Part shown: one piece after another, positions 19,249 to 28,875 of the stretch
Layout of the letters: every line of letters starts with the position of its first letter
Numbering within the stretch: the first letter of the stretch is position 1
Origin: Microglena sp. YARC
Lineage: Eukaryota; Chlorophyta; Chlorophyceae; Chlamydomonadales; Chlamydomonadaceae
Reading direction: 5' to 3'
Assembly: GCA_022414725.1 (NCBI GenBank)
Contig: CM039464.1
Span: 39,667,945 to 39,731,944, forward strand
Length of the DNA: 64,000 bases
The notes under the pieces: generated by a model
What the model was told of the DNA's origin: nothing
Seen by the model: only the letters and a program-made list of their open reading frames with translations
The model's database searches: none
Translations under genes and position numbers: made by a program

Positions 19249-19527
19249 ATGGCGTCTGCAAACCCCGCTTGGACGGATGCCAACGTTGTCTCAGCCCGCG
19301 AGGCATTTTGCAATTGCAAGGCGTTTGTTTCCGGATGGTCAAACTACGAAGACGTCAGGCTCGTGGCGTCTCTCAAAAACGCAAAGTCGCTTGCGCAGGT
19401 CAACGAGCTGGAGCGTACTTACATCGCGTACATGCAAGCATTGGAGCCCTTCCAACCCAAGCGTTCAGAGGTGGATGAGCAGAAGGAAAAGTTCATGGAG
19501 AGCATCAACGATGAGGATGCCGCATAA
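19249..19527 (+). CDS. Hypothetical protein, 92 aa
   Basis: A compact helical protein (SAREAFCNCKAFVSGW; LAQVNELERTYIAYMQALEP) with an acidic C-terminus (ESINDEDAA). Its promoter-like element at 19171 is shared with two larger viral genes. Not recognised. Three-helix-bundle size would fit a structural or regulatory small protein. Confidence 0.6.
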   Translation: MASANPAWTDANVVSAREAFCNCKAFVSGWSNYEDVRLVASLKNAKSLAQVNELERTYIAYMQALEPFQPKRSEVDEQKEKFMESINDEDAA

Positions 19528-19728
19528 TATCAAGTTGCACACAACCCATGGAGGCCTTAGGTAGCAGTTGTAAACAACAACCACTGCGCCTGAGCTGAAT
19601 TTGGTACCGTATTTGTTCAAGAATGTGTAATCGTTTTTCTTGGCTGCGTCAAACTCGAGCACAGCAGGGAACCTTGACCGCAGAGTGTTGAGCAACAGAG
19701 GCAAAGTAACTTCATCAACGAGAGCCAT
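19465..19728 (-). CDS. Hypothetical protein, 87 aa, doubtful 3' part
   Basis: The first 45 residues (LPLLLNTLRSRFPAVLEFDA, then NDYTFLNKYG) look like real protein. The rest is hydrophobic and overlaps the opposing 92-residue gene. It may be a gene fragment with a lost 3' end. Not recognised. Confidence 0.3.
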   Translation of the reverse strand: MALVDEVTLPLLLNTLRSRFPAVLEFDAAKKNDYTFLNKYGTKFSSGAVVVVYNCYLRPPWVVCNLILCGILIVDALHELFLLLIHL

Positions 19729-19766
19729 TGCTACCCATGTGCCCGAAGTACGAAAAAAAATTGCGT

Positions 19767-20135
19767 CCCATAATTTATGTCCCCGACTGTATACAACATG
19801 GAAAGGCCGGATATCTCAAGACAATGCGGAAGCGGAACAATATCATTCTGCAAAAGCCTTTCTTTACCGAAGTATATAGATGAGCTACGTATTTCGAGAT
19901 GTTCTGTCTGCAAATGCAGAGGCCCGATGATTGACTATTCGCAACAATTAGTGTTGAAAATATCAAAACGGTCAGACAGCGTGACTCTTTTTGAAGCCAT
20001 AGCAGTAAGCTTCTCCGTACCACGGCAATGCACCTGAAACATGATGTTTGTAAACTCCATGGTCCGATCCCAGACTCACCCATTGGGTTAAAAGGTCGAC
20101 GGGCAGGTGTCCCATTATTTATGTCCCCGACTGTA
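19767..20135. mobile_element. Pair of 25-bp transposon-end-like repeats
   Basis: CCCATAATTTATGTCCCCGA (ending CTGTA at 19791) and CCCATTATTTATGTCCCCGA (ending CTGTA at 20135) are direct repeats. Their inverse starts TACAGTCGGGGACATAAAT, a Tc1/mariner-like terminus also seen at 61981. The 320 bases between them hold an 86-codon frame without recognisable features. Confidence 0.5.
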
Positions 20136-20471
20136 GTAAAAGATCGCATCCCCATCCTACAATGTTCAAGTAGTACGTGAATAAGTTGCCATATCGTGCA
20201 TCACCATGATTCATTGTACGTATTGAGCTTGCTGCGAATCGGGGGCTGAATGAGGGTGTTTTGGTGCTTGCAGATGGAAACCATCAGTTTCAATGGAACA
20301 AAATTGAGGACCGAAGCAATAATCGAGGATGATGGCCCCCTTCGTGGTGTGACATGGTGGACGAGGACTTGCGTGTCGGCGACACTACGACAATAAAGAG
20401 TTTCACCGGGCGCACCACGATCACACCTGATGTTGGGTTGCCTTTTAGTTGCACGGTAAAATCCGGCTTGG

Positions 20472-20924
20472 TTATTCGTGCGGGAAGCTCTTGGTAGGAT
20501 CGGATTCCACGTAGATCCGATCAACAGTCCATGTGATTCCGCTCATGTACTTTCCATTACACTCATATCCCCATACGTCGGTCAAACGCCCAATGAGTTG
20601 TAAAGTGCATTTCGGAGATACTCTGTTGTCCCATGCCATATTGTAAATTGTTCCGTTTCTTGTCACCAATTGTTCAGGCAGGTGCCCTACGTTGATGGTG
20701 CGATCAGTGGGAGAAGGTGCCATGTGGGTACAATCAGGTATGGCAAATGGCAGCAACATATTCTCAGCGGCTCGGATCTCTGATAATTGTCCATCATCAA
20801 TCACCGATGCAGTGCCCCTGTTCAAGTTCTCTACATCAACCACTGCAACAACAATTGGAAAACGCTCATGAAGCAAATCCGGTCTATCATGCACGATGTA
20901 TACGCACTTTGTTTCTGTATGCAT
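20472..20924 (-). CDS. Hypothetical protein, 150 aa, probably continuing to 20201
   Basis: I use the ATG at 20924 (MHTETKCVYIVHDRP). Upstream codons are an oligo-T artefact. The protein has a mixed strand/helix look (RFPIVVAVVDVENL, NVGHLPEQLVTRNG, GRLTDVWGYECNGKYMSG). A second minus-strand frame (20524-20201) continues with GETLYCRSVADTQVLVHHVT and may be the original C-terminus after a frameshift near 20480. Not recognised. Confidence 0.5.
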   Translation of the reverse strand: MHTETKCVYIVHDRPDLLHERFPIVVAVVDVENLNRGTASVIDDGQLSEIRAAENMLLPFAIPDCTHMAPSPTDRTINVGHLPEQLVTRNGTIYNMAWDNRVSPKCTLQLIGRLTDVWGYECNGKYMSGITWTVDRIYVESDPTKSFPHE

Positions 20925-21108
20925 TTTACACAATGAAAAACAAAAAAAAATCACAAACCCAACATGAATGGACGGATGGGGGGCATGCGAAAGCGAGAGT
21001 AGTCACAGCGTGATGCGACTCGATATTCTCTCATTATTCCGTCGTTGACTGTAGCCGGATGAGCATTTCGGTTCGAACCCACTTTATTTCCCACGTTATT
21101 TGATAACA

Positions 21109-21414
21109 ATGACAAGGAGTGATAATAACAACAACCTCGCATCTAATGGGTACATGAAGGACGCTTTAGCGGTTGTCGCGTTCCTTATCGCATTGGTTGT
21201 GATCGTTGGGAGACCTCGCTCATGGTGGTGTTCGCCCATACAGAGAAACTTGATCATCCTCGTGCTCGTCGTGTGCGGGTCCATAGACCTTCTCTTCACA
21301 CTGAACCCAGAGTGGCACAACCGACCGTTCACGGGGGCCGACGCACCAAGCGCGTGCATCTGTTTCCAGGCCCTATCGATGATAGCAGGTATAGTGTACG
21401 CCGTATTAAGCTGA
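21109..21414 (+). CDS. Small membrane protein, 101 aa
   Basis: Three hydrophobic segments are visible: DALAVVAFLIALVVIV, NLIILVLVVCGSIDLLF and ALSMIAGIVYAVLS. A polar N-terminus and a short loop with Trp and Arg accompany them. CACTTTATTTCCCACG upstream resembles the CCCACTTTATT half of the viral promoter motif. It is probably an inner virion-membrane protein; no family recognised. Confidence 0.6.
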   Translation: MTRSDNNNNLASNGYMKDALAVVAFLIALVVIVGRPRSWWCSPIQRNLIILVLVVCGSIDLLFTLNPEWHNRPFTGADAPSACICFQALSMIAGIVYAVLS

Positions 21415-21449
21415 GTGGATGGTCTGACTCTACAGTCGGCTCTAGCAAC

Positions 21450-21566
21450 ATGCCCGATCTTGGGGATGTCATGAAGCGCAACCCTGACCTCATGCGACAG
21501 TTCACAAAGGCGACGCTCGACACCATGAACAACCCTAATGCTACAGTCGGCGGAACAGTAAAATGA
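21450..21566 (+). CDS. Small ORF cut by MITE-A copy 2
   Basis: Starts MPDLGDVMKRNPDLMRQF and continues LDTMNNPNA. Its last residues (TVGGTVK) are encoded by the left end of MITE-A. Without the MITE and one TA the frame would close after three more codons, so the native product was about 33 residues. Amphipathic helix; function unknown. Confidence 0.4.
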   Translation: MPDLGDVMKRNPDLMRQFTKATLDTMNNPNATVGGTVK

Positions 21567-21973
21567 AACATCCCAATAAACGGTATAAGGCGTCGACGGA
21601 CGTTATAGTGTATGAGTGGATGGTCCTACAAAATGGCCCGTCCAGCAAAGAAAACTCCTTTCATGACGCATTGCACATCAACAAAGACCCCGTGTTCTTT
21701 TGGGCCACGGTACCGGGGAAGAGGCGATCGCTTAAGTGCGGCTGGTCCTTCAATGGACACTCTCGAAAGTACCGACAAAAGAACGATACGGAGTCTGCAG
21801 GATGGAGAGCCGTGATCTAAAAAAGAACCACGATATTCTCGTTAACATCTTGCAATTTGTTGATTCAAAATCGTATTGGTGTTCCACTGCCCCGTGGATT
21901 TCTACACCATTAGGTTACACCGTAAGGTGTGCCGTACACAAAGCGGTTTCATTTTAGTATTCCGTTGATTGTA
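21542..21973 (+). mobile_element. MITE-A copy 2 with 85-aa ORF
   Basis: 428 bp between TA dinucleotides, over 97% identical to copy 1, same orientation. The left end is TACAGTCGGCGGAACAGT. The internal 85-codon frame (21563-21820) differs from copy 1 by one residue near position 50 of the element ORF (ENS for ETS), so it is recent or maintained. 21974-22066 just downstream has a C-run and a Gly-rich hydrophobic frame (GCGGGIIGAIGSMFGLGGG) that might be the remnant of a small membrane protein. Confidence 0.9.
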
Positions 21974-22066
21974 GTCAATGAAGTCAACGACCTCCCCCCC
22001 CCTACGTACGGGATGCGGAGGCGGGATCATAGGCGCGATCGGATCCATGTTCGGACTAGGAGGGGG

Positions 22067-22760
22067 ATGTCTGCACATGCGGACTCTTCAAATTGCCTTT
22101 GAAATTACAGAGAATCATGACTCCCAAAACAACCTCTAAAACATATGTCTGCATACATTACATTACATTACATGTTAAAGTCTACTTGACACCGCGAGGG
22201 TGTATGAGACTCTGTGCTTTAAACAAAAAGAAAAAGCACCCACAAAGCAAAAAACCCCATTACATCAGGGGTGTGTCGAGGACAAACAAACCAAACACCC
22301 AACCATATGCATATGCGGACTCTTCAAATTGCCTTTGAAATTACAGAGAATCATGACTCCCAAAACAACCTCTAAAACATATGTCTGCATATGCGGACTC
22401 TTCAAATTGCCTTTGAAATACAGAGAATCATGACCCCACGAAACAACTCAAAAGAAGACGTGTGTGTCAAGCAGGGACCTGCTTGGACAACCCTGGTGGA
22501 TTTATGAAGGGGGGGGGGCGCGCGCCCCCGCGGAGCGGGAGGAATTGAGCTGTGGGATCGGGGCAAGATTTTACAGATTTCAAACAATACAAAGATTCTC
22601 CAGAGAACCGCGACTGAACAATTACAGAGAATCATGACCCCCAAACAACCTCTAAAACATATGTCTGCACATGCGGACTCTTCAAATTGCCTTTGAAATT
22701 ACAGAGAATCATGAACCCCCCAAACAACCTCTAAAACATATGTCTGCATATGCGGACGTA
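22067..22760 (+). repeat. Interspersed 80-bp repeat cluster
   Basis: Four to five copies of a unit with GCACATGCGGACTCTTCAAA, TTGCCTTTGAAATTACAGAG and CCTCTAAAACATATGTCTGC start near 22067, 22303, 22383 and 22664, with partial copies between. Unrelated DNA separates the first two and the last ones, including the 50-nt segment shared with RPB2 and a GGGGGGGGGCGCGCGCCCCC run (22508-22527). No gene is supported in 21974-22867. Confidence 0.75.
22163..22212 (-). repeat. Inverted second copy of the RPB2-interrupting 50-mer
   Basis: All 50 bases are the exact reverse complement of 17490-17539. The flanks differ completely: ACATTACATTACA on one side, TGTGCTTTAAAC on the other. It sits inside the 80-bp repeat cluster next to a CATTA triplication that extends its own end. 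Confidence 0.85.
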
Positions 22761-22803
22761 GCTCTTGCCACAAGCGCTGCCCCAACGTTGAAAGTTCGAT
22801 GAT

Positions 22804-22826
22804 TATAAAGGGTTTCCCACTTTATT
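22804..22826 (+). promoter_or_regulatory. Promoter-like TATAAAG/CCCACTTTATT element
   Basis: TATAAAG, then GGTTTCCCACTTTATT, 42 bases before the next start. It is nearly identical to 19171-19193, including AAGTTCGATGAT just upstream. Confidence 0.55.
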
Positions 22827-22867
22827 TTTCACGTAGTACTTTTGATTCCATGTTCATGTAACAAATC

Positions 22868-24607
22868 ATGGAACTTCTCCCTGCAGGCCCACTCCACATC
22901 ATCGCGTTTCATTTATCAAACAGTGATGATAAATACCATCGATTATGCGACGTCTCAGAGGACGCCGCGAACCTCATGTTGGTGGGAAACGTAGGGTTCA
23001 CCGAGCTTGGTATTGCGGTGCAAGAGAAGTTGGAGCCTGATGGAAACCTTGTGAAAGATGAAGAGTTCGAGAGGATGCGTATTCACGAGGGTCTTTCAGA
23101 GGCAAGCAAAGCGGATGTTCTAAAGAAGGCGTGTCGAGATCGTGGCCTGATGGTTTCTGGTGTCAAAGCCGCATTGTGGAGGAGGCTGATGGAGGCGGAA
23201 GTTGTAGCTCGCCCCCCTAGAGTGTGCATCCTGTCTGCCAAATTCCGTTCCGAAATGAGGGCTATGCGCTGCGCACGCATGTGTGTGTCAAAGGCCAAGT
23301 TAGAGTATCGCTTGACGGAGAGGGATCTCACGACGCTGAGTTGCGAAATCAAACGAAATCCGATGTATCGGTCAGCAGCACCGATGCGTTTATATCTTAT
23401 CAGCGACGTGGCTCGGGTTATGCTTGAGAAGCATGCCTCATCCCATACACGTATTCGAGTCCCTGTCATCTCTGCGGATGAGCGACGTACCTCTCGGGAG
23501 ACGTTGCTTTCCAAGAAGCTTGGTGACATGACGTTGGATTCCAGGATATTCTCCGTTTCGGAATCCGCATGCAGGGCCAGAGATTTGTACGTGAATTCTG
23601 GCAGAGGGGGGGGTGCTGTGAAAGTCGCTGCAGACATCATTGATACAAATACTCGCCTTCACATTTTGGAGAGGGCTCTCGAGGCTCGGGGGTGTGAACT
23701 TCGCAGTGACTCTCGTTTGTGCACAGGTTTTGTTGACAACGGCGACGGAGATCCAGAGGACATCGCTGTCTCGATGCTTGAGATGAAGTTCTTTCACAAT
23801 CACACTGAGTACGCTTCAATTCTCGACGATCTTTGGGAAGATGCCAGACGCGAGCGTGATTACATCGACGAGTACGAGTATGACAATCACCACCACATCG
23901 ATCCTCATGAGCTGAGTTCGTCTGCCAAGTCGGAAGCCATGAAGCAGTGGGCCAATACACACGATCTTGACAATGTCCCTGACATACCTGAAAGCCTGCG
24001 ATCATCTGTCTTTCATCTGAAGGCAGAGTGTATCGTTTCCGTCACCAGGAAAGCGTGGCGTGCTCGCCAGCCTCGAATTCTTGTCCAAGTCCTCAATAAT
24101 ATCGAGACGGTATTCTACCAGATCCTCAAGCGCACTCGCAACGCAGAGTCCCTGGCATCCCTGCGATCCACACTCGAAGATGCAGAGAGTGGACTGTCTG
24201 CGCGTGTGGATGCCGTTTCTGTGATGTGGGATAAGATCTGTGAGTGGCCACATGCGATTCCCGGTGCGACCGTGATATTCGATACCGAGTTCAAGATTCT
24301 CAACGCGACCCATGCTACCTACATCGCTTCCGCGGAGAAGTTTCGTATCGAGAAGGAGGAGAAGGCACGTCTCAAGAAAGAGAGAGAGGATAAGTTTCGT
24401 ATCGATAAGGAGGAGAAGGCACGTCTCAAGAAAGAGAGAGAGGATAGGTTTCGTATCGAGAAGGAGCAGAAGGCACGTCTCAAGAAAGAGATGGTGGAGA
24501 AGTGTCTTATCGATAAAGAGAGTTGTGCTTGTCCGATTTGCCAAAAGACGTGCAGGTCCCCAGATGGTGTGAGGATGCACATTATTGACAAACACATCAA
24601 CATCTGA
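22868..24607 (+). CDS. F-box-like / SAP / C2H2 zinc-finger protein, 579 aa
   Basis: The N-terminus (ELLPAGPLHIIAFHLSN...) resembles an F-box helix. Residues about 75-110 (LSEASKADVLKKACRDRGLM, then VSGVKAALWRRL) have the two-helix SAP pattern that binds A/T-rich DNA. A long helical body follows. Then come three 22-24 residue Lys/Glu repeats (FRIEKEEKARLKKERED and variants, about 493-560), forming a charged coiled coil. The C-terminus is a C2H2 finger (CPICQKTC...HIIDKH). F-box proteins recruit substrates to ubiquitin ligases and are common in giant viruses. The start is supported by the promoter-like motif. It may act on host chromatin-bound proteins; that is inference. Confidence 0.7.
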   Translation: MELLPAGPLHIIAFHLSNSDDKYHRLCDVSEDAANLMLVGNVGFTELGIAVQEKLEPDGNLVKDEEFERMRIHEGLSEASKADVLKKACRDRGLMVSGVKAALWRRLMEAEVVARPPRVCILSAKFRSEMRAMRCARMCVSKAKLEYRLTERDLTTLSCEIKRNPMYRSAAPMRLYLISDVARVMLEKHASSHTRIRVPVISADERRTSRETLLSKKLGDMTLDSRIFSVSESACRARDLYVNSGRGGGAVKVAADIIDTNTRLHILERALEARGCELRSDSRLCTGFVDNGDGDPEDIAVSMLEMKFFHNHTEYASILDDLWEDARRERDYIDEYEYDNHHHIDPHELSSSAKSEAMKQWANTHDLDNVPDIPESLRSSVFHLKAECIVSVTRKAWRARQPRILVQVLNNIETVFYQILKRTRNAESLASLRSTLEDAESGLSARVDAVSVMWDKICEWPHAIPGATVIFDTEFKILNATHATYIASAEKFRIEKEEKARLKKEREDKFRIDKEEKARLKKEREDRFRIEKEQKARLKKEMVEKCLIDKESCACPICQKTCRSPDGVRMHIIDKHINI

Positions 24608-24633
24608 TGTGAGCGCTCAGCCACCTGTAGAAG

Positions 24634-25275
24634 ATGTCTAGTTAGCTTTCATAACCATTATTTTGTTGACGCTCTTAACGTTTTAACATTTTAACGGTTT
24701 AACATTAAAAATTTGTGTGTTTTCATAAAACACGGATGTGAATTCTCCAATCTCTATTTGTACCCCACTCTTCAAACGATGTTAAAACGTTAAAACGTTA
24801 ATTGGAAGTCTAAAATCTACCCCCTTCTCGCAATAGAGGAGAATATGTCTAGTTCGCTTTCATAACCATTATTTTGTTGACGCTCTTAACGTTTTAACAT
24901 TTTAACGGTTTAACATTAAAAAATTGTGTGTTTTCATAAAACACGGATGTGAATTCTCCAATCTCTATTTGTACCCCACTCTTCGAACGATGTTAAAACG
25001 TTAAAACGTTAATTTGAAGTCTAAAATCTACCCCCTTCTCGCAATAGAGGAGAATATGTCTAGTTCGCTTTCATAACCATTATTTTGTTGACGCTCTTAA
25101 CGTTTTAACATTTTAACGGTTTAACATTAAAAAATTGTGTGTTTTCATAAAACACGGATGTGAATTCTCCAATCTCTATTTGTACCCCACTCTTCGAACG
25201 ATGTTAAAACGTTAAAACGTTAAAACGTTAATTGGAAGTCTAAAATCTACCCCCCTTCTCGCAATAGAGGAGAAG
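24634..25275. repeat. Three 211-bp tandem repeats rich in AACGTT/TTTTAAC
   Basis: Units start at 24634, 24845 and 25056 (ATGTCTAGTTNGCTTTCAT). Each holds a left cluster (TTAACGTTTTAACATTTTAA, CGGTTTAACATTAAA) and a right cluster (GTTAAAACGTTAAAACGTTA) of the same word in inverse orientation, so each unit can fold on itself. The third unit has an extra AAAACGTT. Copies differ at only a few bases. There is no coding frame. The layout resembles viral replication origins or silencer arrays, but function is untested. Confidence 0.9.
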
Positions 25276-25280
25276 AGACG

Positions 25281-25405
25281 ATTACTGATTACTTGAGTGC
25301 GGCTTGTCCTTCAATGGGCACTCTCGAACGTGTACCGACAAAGGGAGTCTGGTGGGTGGAGGGGTGTGATTTAAAACAACCCACGGTACTCGTTCATCTT
25401 GCAAT
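25281..25405 (+). mobile_element. Decayed MITE-A fragment
   Basis: GAGTGCGGCTTGTCCTTCAA and CACTCTCGAACGTG, then ACCGACAAA and CTTGCAATTT, align to the middle of MITE-A with deletions. The 85-codon frame is broken here. It ends at the stop codon of the D5-like gene. Confidence 0.7.
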
Positions 25406-28400
25406 TTAGCTGGACCCCACTAACTTGATTCCTCGAATGACCCCGCGCTTCACAACCTTCTTCTTCTCCTCCTCCGTAGAGACTGCCACCTGCGAGGTCT
25501 CTTTCCACTCGGTTCCCTGTTTGCCCCAAAAGAACGCCTTGACCAACTTAGTGCTGAATACTGAAGATGTCTCGTGTCTATAGTGGGACACTTTCCACCG
25601 ACTCTTGAGGTCCCCGATCCACACCGCGTCCGAAGACGCCCCCGTCACCTCAACCACTTCCTCTAGCCATTCAGCCAGGGGGTTGACACTGTCCGCAATA
25701 CCAGACTTCCATTCGGTCATCGAGACCGGCAGGGTGTCGAAGATTCTGGATCGCCCCGGTCGACGAAAGTGCTCGATGAGCAGCTGCGCCAGCGCAGACC
25801 TCCAGGTTGGTAGGATGTCTGCAAGGTCGTCGCGGCGCTCAAACTCGTGCTCGCGCTGTGGGTCGGGGTGTATCAAGAAATTTGAGCGCATTGGGACAAT
25901 GATCATCCGCTTGACGAAGGCGCTGTCTCCTCCGTCGAACTTGGGACAATCGCCTTCGTTGAAGATCATTACTACACCAGCCTGCCACATGAAGTCGAAA
26001 GAGTTCCCCGTGCCACACGAGCGCACGCAAACACGCACACCCTCTCCCCCCGCAATGCGCTTGATCAACGCCTCGTCCAGCGCGATGTTGGGCTTCATTT
26101 CTTCGGCCACCAGTAGCCTCACGCCCTTCATTGGCTTGAGACCCGCGTCATGGTCATCGCGGCTCCGGGCGAACGACCCCTTTGTCAGAAATTTTGTCCC
26201 ATTGCTGCTCCCGTACTCATCAAAAAAGCTACCAAAAAGAGCCAGAAGGGTACTCTTCCCGTTGTCACCAGATGTCTTATCGGTGAAGGCTAGGAATTTC
26301 TTTTCCTTGCGGCGACCGGACAGGAGTCCTGCAAAGAATGCGAGGACAACGTCGCGCTCCTCGTCCACAGGCATGAGCTTCCGCAAGAAATCATCGAGTT
26401 CATCCCTGCATCGCTTGAGGTGGTGGTTGTCCTCTCCCTGGTAATCCCACTTTGCGCACCTACTAATGTTGTCGGTCATCTCGACTTTTCGGAACACTAC
26501 TGTGTCCCTCGACAAGCTGTCAAAGACGCCGTTGTTGACTGCAAAGAGATCCGGGTTGATATCGAGGTTATCAGCGAATGTCTCGTCAATGACGAGAGAT
26601 GCAACGGATTGAAGGAACGCAGAACGTCCTCTAATTGTGTCGACAACCCCCCGAATCTTCTCATTCGTCTTGTTATTCTTCTCAACAGGGAATTTGGATG
26701 TGAACTCGATTTTGATTAATTTGCTGATCCGCATGTTGCTGCAGTTTGACCAACGATTGGTAGCAGGGTCACAGTAAACATGTCGCCAACACATTCCTTC
26801 TTCTTGATTTCTGGCACAAAATTGATTCGGCTGAAGAATTCAGGTGAGGCCTCCATGAACTTCTCCGCCAGCACATCCTCAGTGATTGAGGACGACGACA
26901 ATGAGTCATCATCAGTTCCCCCCCCACGTGGATGTTGATGGTATTGTTGGCCAGGAAGATGTTCTGAGTGATGCCATACATGTTCTTCGCGTGGGACTCT
27001 TGAGCCTTGAAGATCATGTTATGGATTGCGCTGATGACCTGCTTGTCTCGGATCTTGCATGCGTTGCACGTGATGGATTGCACATTTACATATTGGCTTT
27101 CACTTCCCATATTCATGAATGCGATGTGCACGTCGGCGCTCTTCACAATGGCACTGCTAATTGTTTTGCCATCCATGGTCCGCAGCTCGCATTCGTAGGG
27201 GCCTTTGTCGCTAGGCACGTTCTTCATGAACCCCGGGTCTTCGTGGATCGGGAACTTGTCGATCAGCGATCCATAATATTTGTCATCGACCTCCACCATG
27301 TATTGGTTCTTGTGGATGGCTCCTTTCGCTCCGTTTTCCATATTGAACTCGATGCTATCGTGTACGACATCCAATAATATCATGTTGTCAATGTGCAAGT
27401 GGATTAGCTTTAACTTGAGGTCGTTGATGATGCGATCCTTGTCGAGTTGCACGTCTGGTTTGTTTTCTTTGTTGTCCCATTGTCGGACCCATTTGGAGTA
27501 CCCCATCGGGTCATCCTCCTTGGCAAGGAAGCATAGTGTCCCTAGAGTGATCTTTTGCGGCTTAAGATTGGCCCACACCTTTTCGTGCTTGGTGTCACAG
27601 AACTTTGAGGGGCATTTTTTTGCAAAAGCCTTCCAGATCTCGAGGCGCTGAGTGTCTGTGCCCGTGTCTACTGTGTTCTTCAACGCCATCCCGACCTTCA
27701 GCCATGAATCGTATCCGCTGGCCCTGTGTACATCGAGTATGTCCACGAGATTGTAGAGGGAGTCCACATCCATTCCATGATGCGAGTCGAAAGTCTTCTT
27801 AGGCTCCGACAAGTTGTCGTCACCACGGATCACCATTTCCTCCTGGCCGTGTTTGGTGTATGGGCTGTGGCCCCCCTTCGGATGCACACGGATGCTCAGT
27901 TTCTGCACGAGTGTATCGAGATCCATTTGCTGTACGTCACGTTTCGCGAACGAGCCTGCGCCAATATCGAATTGGTACCAGGCAGTGACTTTCCACGGGT
28001 GGGACTCATCCGGTTTCTTCGATCCGTACAAGAACCACCTGCCGCCCCTTTTGATCACGCTTTCGTCATATATCTTTCCGGGATCCATTTCGGCCAGTCC
28101 AGGAATACAAATGGTGCTCGCGAACGCCATATGTTCGGTCACATCGTTGACGAAGTGCTCTCTGATGGCGAGTTGGATCTCTGGGTGTGTGATGACATTT
28201 GGCATGAACACGTGTAGACCATCTTTGTACACCCCTAAGTGTTTCTTGTCGAGTCTTGGATTTGGCTTCTCGAGGATCACGACGTCCATGTGCTGCTGGT
28301 CGACAAAGTACTTTGTGGCCGCCACGAGCGCGTCCATGAAATTCTCGATATGCTTCTGTGTGTAGATGCGCTCTGGGGTCGTCTGTCGCATGTCCAGGTC

Positions 28401-28628
28401 AATGATGACGGGCGAGGTGTCTGTGTGGGCCTCGACGATAGACATGGGTCGACCCTCATCCCTGAGCGCGTGCACGTAGGCCTCGCTGAACGCCTGTGCC
28501 TGAGGTCCACCATCAGGGATTGCGAACGAACCGAACATGGGGTCCCCCATGGCACCGTGGGTTGCCTCTGTGGGGGCAGGGAAGTTCTTGACATGTGCCG
28601 CCACCAGAAGAGCATCGAGGGATGACAT
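25406..28628 (-). CDS. D5-like primase-helicase, two internal frameshifts
   Basis: The 5' part (28628-26930) carries an archaeo-eukaryotic primase-type region (VIIDLDMRQ; YKDGLHVFMPNV; VIKRGGRWFLYGSKKP). The 3' part (26794-25406) is an SF3 helicase: Walker A DNGKSTLLALF, Walker B VRLLVAEEM, sensor MIFNEGDCPKF and arginine FVKRMIIVPM. A winged-helix-like C-terminus follows (EWLEEVVEVTG, WIGDLKSRW, LVKAFF). The protein would prime and unwind DNA at viral forks. The frame shifts once in a C8/G8 run (26920-26927) and again near 26775-26790; a short middle frame (SSSSITEDVLAEKFMEAS) bridges them. Total length about 1,070 residues, normal for giant-virus D5. TATAAAG lies 35 bases upstream. Sequencing error in the homopolymer is a real alternative to decay. 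Confidence 0.85.
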
Positions 28629-28656
28629 ATCGGGTGTAATGCCGTTATCGTTTTCA

Positions 28657-28663
28657 CTTTATA
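28657..28663 (-). promoter_or_regulatory. TATAAAG box upstream of the D5-like gene
   Basis: Read on the minus strand this is TATAAAG followed by TGAAAACG, 29 bases before the start codon. The same heptamer lies at a similar place before the divergent T5orf172 gene (28820-28826). Confidence 0.45.
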
Positions 28664-28875
28664 CCAAATCGATTGATTCGCCCTTCACGTATGTGCTTCG
28701 CGAAGCTCACTCCCCAGCACATCCAACCACACCCCCACCCACCTAAGATTCGCACCGCAAGTCGGCAGAAACCGCTGCCATCGACCTCCAACATCCATGG
28801 ACCTCGTAAAAACGCTCGATATAAAGCTCGCGACAAGCATCTTGGTTGAGTCAAGCCTTCCCTTGTGTATCATCC

